From a candidate division FCPU426 bacterium (GTDB lineage: Bacteria > Oederibacteriota > PGYV01 > Palsa-1178): a stretch of 6,659 nt of DNA. Position 1 is the stretch's first letter, and every line of letters begins with the position of its first letter. The notes under the pieces are model-generated. The model saw nothing but the letters and a program-made list of their open reading frames with translations, was not told the DNA's origin and did not search any database. Location of the stretch: the NCBI GenBank assembly GCA_003167475.1, contig PMTB01000115.1, forward strand, positions 1-6,659. Direction: 5' to 3'. The position numbers and the translations under genes were made by a program. Shown here in pieces: positions 1-4,132 of this stretch.

Positions 1-603
1 GGTTTCCTGAAAAAGAAGGTATGTGCCTATGCCCGCGTCCTTGAGCTTTTTATAATTTTTCGAAGTGGTTGCCGCAATATCCACGTTGGCCCTGCGTATG
101 GCGCCGTTCTCAAATTTTTCATCATATATAGTCTTTAAGCACTCCACTATATAATCGATCGGACACTCTTTGTCGTCCTCACCCGCTTCCAGCAGAAGCC
201 GCTTGTGGCCCATGGCCTCAAGCGCCCTTATTTCCCGGCGCAGCTCATCCTGTGTGAGCCTGTGCCTGCCTATTTTATTGTCACACCTGTAGCCGCAGTA
301 TTTGCAGTTGTTCACGCAGTAACTTGAAAGGTAAAGCGGGGCGAACAATACTATCCTGTTGCCGTATATTTTTTCCTTGAGTTTTTTAGCCGTCCTGTAC
401 ATTTTATCCAGGGTTTCATCGTCGTCAACCTCAAGCAGCACCGCGGCTTCCCTGTGGGTTAAGCCCTTGCATTCAGCGGTTTTGGCCAGGATCTTTTCCA
501 CCGCAGCCTTATCTTTAGCGGTTTTTTTTGCCTCGCTTATGGAAGCCAGTACTTCCGTGTCGTCGATAAATTCATTCGCGTCCATTGATTTTGCGTTATA
601 CAT
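1..603 (-). CDS. hydG: [FeFe]-hydrogenase H-cluster maturase HydG, N-terminal 201 residues (partial)
   Basis: HydG is a radical SAM tyrosine lyase. It cleaves tyrosine to p-cresol and dehydroglycine and supplies the CO and cyanide carried on iron to the H-cluster of [FeFe]-hydrogenase. The translation shows the CX3CX2C cluster motif as YCVNNCKYCGY, with Cys96, Cys100 and Cys103, the spacing and approximate position usual for HydG. Other family signatures are LFAPLYLSSYC just before it, LLLEAGED near 136-143, and NGAIRRANVDIAATT followed by GIGTYLLFQET up to the window edge. The family is about 470 residues, so more than half is missing, including the C-terminal cluster-binding CX2C region where the CO and cyanide chemistry occurs. 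The ATG is preceded by GAGGTGATTT, a good ribosome binding site, and lies 20 bp after the stop of the TM1266-family gene, so the two are probably co-transcribed. ThiH and HydE are relatives, but the residues fit HydG better. The reading frame is intact. Confidence 0.97.
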   Translation of the reverse strand, partial: MYNAKSMDANEFIDDTEVLASISEAKKTAKDKAAVEKILAKTAECKGLTHREAAVLLEVDDDETLDKMYRTAKKLKEKIYGNRIVLFAPLYLSSYCVNNCKYCGYRCDNKIGRHRLTQDELRREIRALEAMGHKRLLLEAGEDDKECPIDYIVECLKTIYDEKFENGAIRRANVDIAATTSKNYKKLKDAGIGTYLLFQET

Positions 604-623
604 AAATCACCTCATCCTGATTA

Positions 624-911
624 TTATTTGCCCTGTATTTGCGTTTGGTTGTCGCCTTCGGTGTTCAACACCCTTGAGTAGGCGGTTTTAACCATTATCT
701 TCGGCAGCATTCCGAGTTTCCCCGAAAAAGCGCTTATAGTATCGTTGGGCGCGTCCATTACTATGCTGATAACGGATATGGCGTATTTTTTATACGGTAT
801 GCCCATCCTGCCGATTATATATTCCCTGTAATCATGTATAATGGAATTCAGTTCCTCGACAACACCGGGATCTTCCACTATGATGCTCACGATCGCTATC
901 CTTGTTTCCAT
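624..911 (-). CDS. TM1266-family putative regulator of the [FeFe]-hydrogenase system
   Basis: A 95-residue protein beginning METRIAIVSIIVEDP. It matches the small TM1266 family of putative iron-only hydrogenase regulators, a compact ferredoxin-like (ACT/NikR-C-like) fold. Visible family traits are the opening strand RIAIVSIIVED, the helix with NSIIHDYREYIIGRMGIPY, the strand AISVISIVMDAP, then ISAFSGKLGMLPKIMVKTAYS. There is no DNA-binding or metal-binding segment in it, so the regulator role is a family label, not something seen here. The start is set by AAGGAG six bases upstream of the ATG; an in-frame GTG at 944 would add 11 residues but lies inside the terminator-like hairpin and is rejected. 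The gene directly precedes hydG, as TM1266 precedes TM1267 in Thermotoga maritima. The tail after residue 85 (NTEGDNQTQIQGK) is polar and probably disordered. Confidence 0.93.
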   Translation of the reverse strand: METRIAIVSIIVEDPGVVEELNSIIHDYREYIIGRMGIPYKKYAISVISIVMDAPNDTISAFSGKLGMLPKIMVKTAYSRVLNTEGDNQTQIQGK

Positions 912-924
912 AAGAAGCTCCTTA

Positions 925-964
925 TAAATAAAAATTCCCCGCACTGAAAAATAGCAGTGAAGGG
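925..964 (-). terminator. Terminator-like hairpin in the leader of the TM1266-hydG operon (candidate attenuator)
   Basis: Read on the minus strand, CCCTTCACTG (964-955) and CAGTGCGGGG (946-937) form a 10-position stem with one T/C mismatch and one G-T wobble around an 8-base loop. AATTTTTATTT follows directly. This is the shape of an intrinsic terminator, although the U-tract is interrupted by A. It ends only two bases before the AAGGAG ribosome binding site of the TM1266-family gene and lies downstream of that gene's promoter, so it would act inside the leader, not at the end of a gene. The 5' arm can alternatively pair with an upstream segment (see the leader entry). Confidence 0.55.
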
Positions 965-1093
965 ATGATAATAGTATATCTCATCTTTTATCCTGCCTTC
1001 ACAATCGGGAATGAACCCTCTTGAATCAGCGCATTCATTTTTTTTAACATTTGATTCACCGGAAGGTAATCTCCTCGCGGCTCATCATTTACT
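965..1093 (-). promoter_or_regulatory. Structured 5' leader of the TM1266-hydG operon, possible riboswitch or attenuator
   Basis: About 180 nt separate the predicted transcription start (near 1093) from the ATG at 911; this entry is the part before the terminator-like hairpin. Minus-strand GTGAAGG (1002-996) is an exact complement of CCTTCAC (963-957), which is the 5' arm of that hairpin, so the two foldings exclude each other. A second stem is TGAATCA (1058-1052) with TGATTCA (1028-1022), 7 bp perfect with a 23-base loop. A short GGGTTCATTCCC hairpin lies at 1017-1006. A 20-codon frame (1050-988, stop TAA) starting with ATG sits behind GGTGA with five bases between, so translation-coupled attenuation is possible. 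I do not recognise a known riboswitch class, having compared from memory with TPP, cobalamin, SAM, FMN, glycine, THF, Moco and c-di-GMP consensus features. Confidence 0.4.
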
Positions 1094-1099
1094 ACATAT

Positions 1100-1128
1100 A
1101 TAATACTGCTATTTCACGACTTTGTCAA
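1100..1128 (-). promoter_or_regulatory. Sigma70-type promoter for the TM1266-hydG operon
   Basis: On the minus strand TTGACA (1128-1123) is a perfect -35 hexamer. It is followed by exactly 17 bases and then TATTAT (1105-1100), a 5/6 match to the -10 consensus. Transcription would start near 1093. It lies between the palindromic repeat and the leader and is the best promoter match found in the window. The promoter places the upstream barrel gene in a separate transcription unit. Confidence 0.72.
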
Positions 1129-1148
1129 TAACTGAAGGCTGTCGTGAA
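1113..1148. promoter_or_regulatory. Inverted repeat enclosing the -35 box, candidate operator
   Basis: TTCACGAC (1113-1120) and GTCGTGAA (1141-1148) form an 8-bp perfect inverted repeat separated by 20 bp. The -35 hexamer of the TM1266-hydG promoter (1123-1128) lies between the two arms, and the inner arm falls in the promoter spacer. This placement suits a repressor or activator site. The arms do not match Rex, FNR or Fur half-sites that I know. The regulator is unknown, and an 8-bp dyad could also arise by chance. Confidence 0.35.
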
Positions 1149-1173
1149 TGTCGAAAAGCTATTTTGATTAGAT

Positions 1174-1308
1174 TGTCATTGCGAGGAGCCGTTCCTTGTT
1201 TATGGCGACGAAGCAATCTCCGTTCTACCGATAAGCCATAAAGACCGGCCTTTCTACAAAAATACAGAGATTGCTTCGTCGCTGAAAATCTTGCTCCTCG
1301 CAATGACA
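1174..1308. repeat. Nested palindromic dispersed repeat (MITE/REP-like, GCGAGGAGC type)
   Basis: Two nested perfect inverted repeats: outer arms TGTCATTGCGAGGAGC (1174-1189) and its complement (1293-1308), and inner arms GCGACGAAGCAATCTC (1205-1220) and its complement (1267-1282), all 16 bp. The arms are linked by 15 and 10 bp, with a 46-bp centre. The arm wording is that of a palindromic repeat family common in many bacterial genomes, whose spurious translations read like SLRGARFSATKQSL and GTAPRND. No transposase is present, so any movement would need one supplied elsewhere. The 9-bp ATGTCGAAA occurs on both sides (1148-1156, 1313-1321), though not directly abutting the arms. It begins 21 bp after the stop of the barrel gene and could act as its transcription terminator. 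Confidence 0.88.
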
Positions 1309-1329
1309 GCATATGTCGAAATCGAAGTT

Positions 1330-2421
1330 TTAAAATGCCTCCTGCAAATCCAGGTACAGCTGCGGGCCTATATCCGCGAAAGCCAGGTCGAAACGTAATG
1401 GCGCGTCCATGAAGTCAAACGGCTTCCAGTGCAGGCCAAAACCGTAAGACAGTTTCAACCCGTCTGTTTTAAAGTAATTTAATTGCGGCGCCACCTGCCC
1501 CGCAGCTGCGTAAACCGCCCCCCGGAAGGTCCAGAACAGCGGAAAACGGTATTCGACCTGCGCAGTAATATAATCATAGTCCATGTAGCGGCCCTCATAA
1601 TATCCGCGCATCAGGTACAATCCGCCGAGCCTGGGTATCCCACGCAGCGGCATTCCATAACCCGTAAACCTGGCCACTACATTATATGCCAGGATATTCT
1701 CCGGAAAAAGCGTGTAATAATTCCTGAAGTCACCCTCGAATATATAACTGTTGGATGACGCGCCTATCACCCTTCCCATAAGGGCCGCTTTCAGGTCAAG
1801 GAAATATCCTGCGCTCGTGCAGTAGCGCCTGTCGCGTTTGTCCAGTAAAAAACGCATTCCAAACGCCGAAAGTACGCCGCCGTCCCCGCCGGGGACCGTT
1901 CCGGAACTTATTATGCCTCCGGCCTGGCTCGCGGTAACGTCATATACAAGCAGCCTGTAATATGGGCCTATAAAAAGCCGGGGTGAAATTTCCTTCAAAA
2001 AAGAAGTTATCAGCCCGCCTTCTGTGTAGCTGAAGTTCTCTTTGCTTGAGCTTTTGGTGTCAGGGCCTATGCCCCAGAAAAAAGACGGGTATTTATTGAA
2101 AAGAGGCTCTGCATTAAGGAACCAATCCCCGGTTCCAAAATACTTTTCCACGACAAGGTCAAACTCAAGCTGGCTTTTCTGGGTATAAAGAATGGATGAA
2201 ACGGCTGAATCGGTCTTTCCGGTAAGGGACAATGACGCTGGCGATCCCGTAAACAACGCCGCGACTCCGTAACCTATTCCGGTCTCCGGGGCGATAGCTA
2301 GCGCAGGCAGAGGCATTACGCTCCATTTGTATGGGTCAACCGCTGGATCTGCGTTCAATAATGGAGCGGCAACTGCCAAACTCATAACGAGAGCGCATAT
2401 AAGTTTTGTCCTGGATCCCAT
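1330..2421 (-). CDS. Outer-membrane beta-barrel protein, BamA/TamA surface-antigen type, without POTRA domains
   Basis: A 363-residue protein with a signal peptide: basic MGSRTK, hydrophobic stretch to about residue 20, likely cleavage after LLNA at 24. The rest reads as alternating aromatic/aliphatic strands of a transmembrane barrel. Omp85-superfamily marks are LPALAIAPETGIGYG (38-52), the strand with DKRDRRYCTSAGYFLDL (194-210), the loop-6-like LMRGYYEGR (270-278) with its RGY, and VEYRFPL (289-295). The chain ends LYLDLQEAF, with the terminal Phe of a barrel insertion signal. BamA and TamA carry several N-terminal POTRA repeats before the barrel; here the barrel follows the signal peptide almost at once, so assembly or secretion in the BamA manner cannot be assumed. 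The start has AAGGTGA four bases upstream. Neighbours give no partner. Other possibilities are a patatin-less barrel relative or a porin-like protein; the fold is surer than the role. Confidence 0.8.
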   Translation of the reverse strand: MGSRTKLICALVMSLAVAAPLLNADPAVDPYKWSVMPLPALAIAPETGIGYGVAALFTGSPASLSLTGKTDSAVSSILYTQKSQLEFDLVVEKYFGTGDWFLNAEPLFNKYPSFFWGIGPDTKSSSKENFSYTEGGLITSFLKEISPRLFIGPYYRLLVYDVTASQAGGIISSGTVPGGDGGVLSAFGMRFLLDKRDRRYCTSAGYFLDLKAALMGRVIGASSNSYIFEGDFRNYYTLFPENILAYNVVARFTGYGMPLRGIPRLGGLYLMRGYYEGRYMDYDYITAQVEYRFPLFWTFRGAVYAAAGQVAPQLNYFKTDGLKLSYGFGLHWKPFDFMDAPLRFDLAFADIGPQLYLDLQEAF

Positions 2422-2475
2422 TAATCACCTTTTCCCTGCCTGTTCCGGCATACATAATTGTATTCAAACTGTCAT

Positions 2476-2524
2476 ATTTTGCTATATGTCCCGGATATTG
2501 TAAAGCGAATATTATATATCCGGG
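2476..2524 (-). promoter_or_regulatory. Candidate promoter region with a 9-bp inverted repeat upstream of the barrel gene
   Basis: On the minus strand TTTACA (2504-2499), 17 bases, then CAAAAT (2481-2476) is a moderate sigma70-type match. A TATAAT at 2516-2511 is a second -10 candidate but has no good -35. CCCGGATAT (2490-2498) and ATATCCGGG (2516-2524) form a 9-bp perfect inverted repeat with a 17-bp spacer that surrounds the -35 of the first promoter. It could be an operator. It could instead be a weak hairpin in RNA from the upstream gene, but no T-run follows, so a terminator reading is less likely. Confidence 0.33.
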
Positions 2525-2579
2525 TTAAGCAGGGCAAAACTAAAAGGTTTTATGATATATAAGGCGCGAAAAAACAGGC

Positions 2580-3443
2580 CTATCTGGTTTCAGCGACTTT
2601 TGTCCGTTCCATGGCTTTCCTGGTCATATCTTCCAGGTCGGCGGACCGCTTCGGGTTCATGGCATTTTCAAGGAAAAGGTGGAGGAAATCAAGCATTTTA
2701 TCTATATCCTCATCCGTTATATCCCTAAGATGCTTTCCGCAGACGCATTTGGCGTATGTATTTCCGCTTTCATTGACGCACTCAAGTATCTTCCTGAGTT
2801 TCTCATCTTTAAGCAGGGGTATTTTTTCATATATAGGCATGAAGACGTCCATATTGTATTCTTCGGTGAGGTACGCGTCCACGAACCTGCATGTCAAAAG
2901 CGCCGCCGCGTTCTTCATATTGTTGTTTTTCGCCAGCTGTATCTCCTTGTATATTTCCAGGACGCGCGGCTTTAAGTACTTCCTGTACTCTGAAGGTATG
3001 TTCAATCCGTTGTATCCGGGAACCATCTCTTCCCTGTCCACACGCGCCTGTGAAATAGCCATGACCATGTTGACATCCACATAACCCTTGAGCCTTAAGT
3101 CTATGATATAGAATATCTTTGGTGAGCGCATGCCCTCAAGCACGGGATGCGTGAGAATGTAAAGCACTGTCATGTTTTTCTCGAATTTTTCGCCCATATC
3201 ATATTCGTTCTTGTCCCATTTCCTGAACTTGGACACTTCTTCGGGGGCGCTTTCTATGTCAACGGTGGCGTTTAGGACATGTACCTGGTCTATAAAAAAG
3301 AAATCTTCCCGCTCCTCATTGGGGAACCTTCCGAATACGCTGAATTTGGATTTTTCACTAAGGGTTTTTTCGATGGTTGTTTCAATGTTGTTGTCGGTGA
3401 GTACAAATTTATTGGCGAGAAGATAACTGTAATCTATTTTCAT
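2580..3443 (-). CDS. Protein of unknown function with a DUF4145-like helical C-terminus
   Basis: I do not recognise this 287-residue protein as a whole. It has no signal peptide and no membrane segment and is rich in Lys, Glu and Asp, so it is probably cytoplasmic. Residues 1-125 look alpha/beta, with strands such as DFFFIDQVHVLNATVDI (48-64) and KIFYIIDLRLKGYVDV (109-124). Residues 150-265 are helical. The run from KNAAALLTCRFVDAYL (177-192) through ESGNTYAK (225-232) to ITDEDIDKMLDFLHLFLE (242-259) resembles DUF4145, a domain often attached to restriction, helicase or other defence-linked proteins; this is a resemblance by eye. Cysteines at 185, 222, 233 and 235 include a CVCG pair. The ATG has GGGAGG with four bases between. 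It stands alone with its own promoter. No restriction or toxin partner is present, so I give no function. Confidence 0.82.
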   Translation of the reverse strand: MKIDYSYLLANKFVLTDNNIETTIEKTLSEKSKFSVFGRFPNEEREDFFFIDQVHVLNATVDIESAPEEVSKFRKWDKNEYDMGEKFEKNMTVLYILTHPVLEGMRSPKIFYIIDLRLKGYVDVNMVMAISQARVDREEMVPGYNGLNIPSEYRKYLKPRVLEIYKEIQLAKNNNMKNAAALLTCRFVDAYLTEEYNMDVFMPIYEKIPLLKDEKLRKILECVNESGNTYAKCVCGKHLRDITDEDIDKMLDFLHLFLENAMNPKRSADLEDMTRKAMERTKVAETR

Positions 3444-3481
3444 GATGCCTCCCGATAGAAAACAAATAGCACTTTTGCAGC

Positions 3482-3522
3482 GCCGACTATAGGTTCCAGA
3501 AAGTGTTTTAGACTATATCGGC
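3482..3522. promoter_or_regulatory. Imperfect inverted repeat in the leader of the 287-residue protein gene
   Basis: GCCGACTATAG (3482-3492) and CTATATCGGC (3513-3522) are complementary except for one unpaired C, giving ten base pairs around a 20-base loop. The arms also share GACTATA as a direct repeat (3485-3491, 3511-3517). The element lies downstream of the predicted promoter and upstream of the ribosome binding site, within an unusually long leader of about 100 nt. It could be an RNA hairpin or a protein-binding site. No T-run follows, so it is not a standard terminator. Confidence 0.35.
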
Positions 3523-3549
3523 AAAACAGCACCCTGGGTTCTGAATTAA

Positions 3550-3558
3550 ATTATAACA
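3550..3558 (-). promoter_or_regulatory. Extended -10 promoter for the 287-residue protein gene
   Basis: The minus strand reads TGTTATAAT, a perfect -10 hexamer with the TGn extension. The -35 at 17-bp spacing is poor (CTTTTA), which extended -10 promoters tolerate. The surrounding DNA up to about 3590 is AT-rich. Transcription would begin near 3543 and leave a leader of about 100 nt. Confidence 0.5.
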
Positions 3559-3604
3559 CAGCCAAATTAAATTAAAAGTGTTATTTATTGCCGAAAAGAG
3601 CTTG

Positions 3605-4033
3605 TTATGTAAGTTTTGCCCTTGCTCCGATTATGGAGCCCATCAGCATCCCGGCAATCGACTGGAACCCAAAATCTATCCAAAACAGGATTGGCTTGCC
3701 GGCAAAGAACAATTTGGTTGAATTTGCCATAAACACATAGCAGACCGCCATGGCCAATCCGGTCAATACTCCGCCTGTCAGACTCTTAAGGTTCATGGCC
3801 AAAATGCCACGTGATAACCCAATGGCATACAAAACAGCGGCAAAAAACATACCGGGTATGGCGTACCATTCCATTTTCGGACCTGACAATCCCATTTGCC
3901 GCGACCACTCCGGAAAAAATAAAGCCTTACTATACCATATAAATCCCAAAGCCATATACACCAGGGCCGCAATCCCGATCCCAATCCAGTCAATTCCCAT
4001 CGAGCCTGTTACGTGTTTAATTTCTTTTGCCAT
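3605..4033 (-). CDS. DUF1761-type small integral membrane protein
   Basis: A 142-residue membrane protein with four hydrophobic segments at about 13-35, 59-80, 84-105 and 115-137. The first segment and what follows, DWIGIGIAALVYMALGFIWYSKALFFPEWSRQMGL, carry the DUF1761 signature of a Gly-rich helix ending in WYS, then a short loop with a Trp and MGL. The length fits that family, whose function is not established. The start at MAKE is chosen because GAGG lies six bases upstream. An in-frame GTG at 4084 would add 17 residues but has no clear ribosome binding site, and AT-rich -10-like DNA (TATTATATA) lies within that stretch. It lies 99 bp after the stop of the MetH gene, with no hairpin in between. 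Expression could come from its own weak promoter or by read-through. It has no visible tie to its neighbours. Confidence 0.82.
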   Translation of the reverse strand: MAKEIKHVTGSMGIDWIGIGIAALVYMALGFIWYSKALFFPEWSRQMGLSGPKMEWYAIPGMFFAAVLYAIGLSRGILAMNLKSLTGGVLTGLAMAVCYVFMANSTKLFFAGKPILFWIDFGFQSIAGMLMGSIIGARAKLT

Positions 4034-4132
4034 TTTATGCCTCGTTTTTTGGTGTAATGCCCGTATATAATAAGAGCAACCCACACCCTTCTACTTTCAA
4101 CTCTCTACTATCTCGGGCCTTTGACCTTGACT

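Noticed and set aside
912..944. GTG start that would lengthen the TM1266-family protein by 11 residues
   Set aside because: The added residues come from the terminator-like hairpin and the ribosome binding site itself; AAGGAG is at ideal spacing for the ATG at 911.
1109..1312. A 67-codon minus-strand frame reading SLRGARFSATKQSL and GTAPRND
   Set aside because: It is the translation of the nested palindromic repeat arms, a frequent spurious protein call, and has no credible ribosome binding site.
2611..3084. 157-codon plus-strand open frame with hydrophobic runs
   Set aside because: Antisense to the 287-residue protein gene, which has a strong ribosome binding site and promoter; the frame shows no recognisable family.
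4034..4084. GTG start that would lengthen the DUF1761 protein by 17 residues
   Set aside because: Polar, basic extension not typical of the family, AT-rich promoter-like DNA, and a good GAGG before the ATG at 4033.
4034..4132. Intrinsic terminator after metH
   Set aside because: No stem followed by a T-run is found on the minus strand in this gap; only short pyrimidine-rich direct repeats are present.
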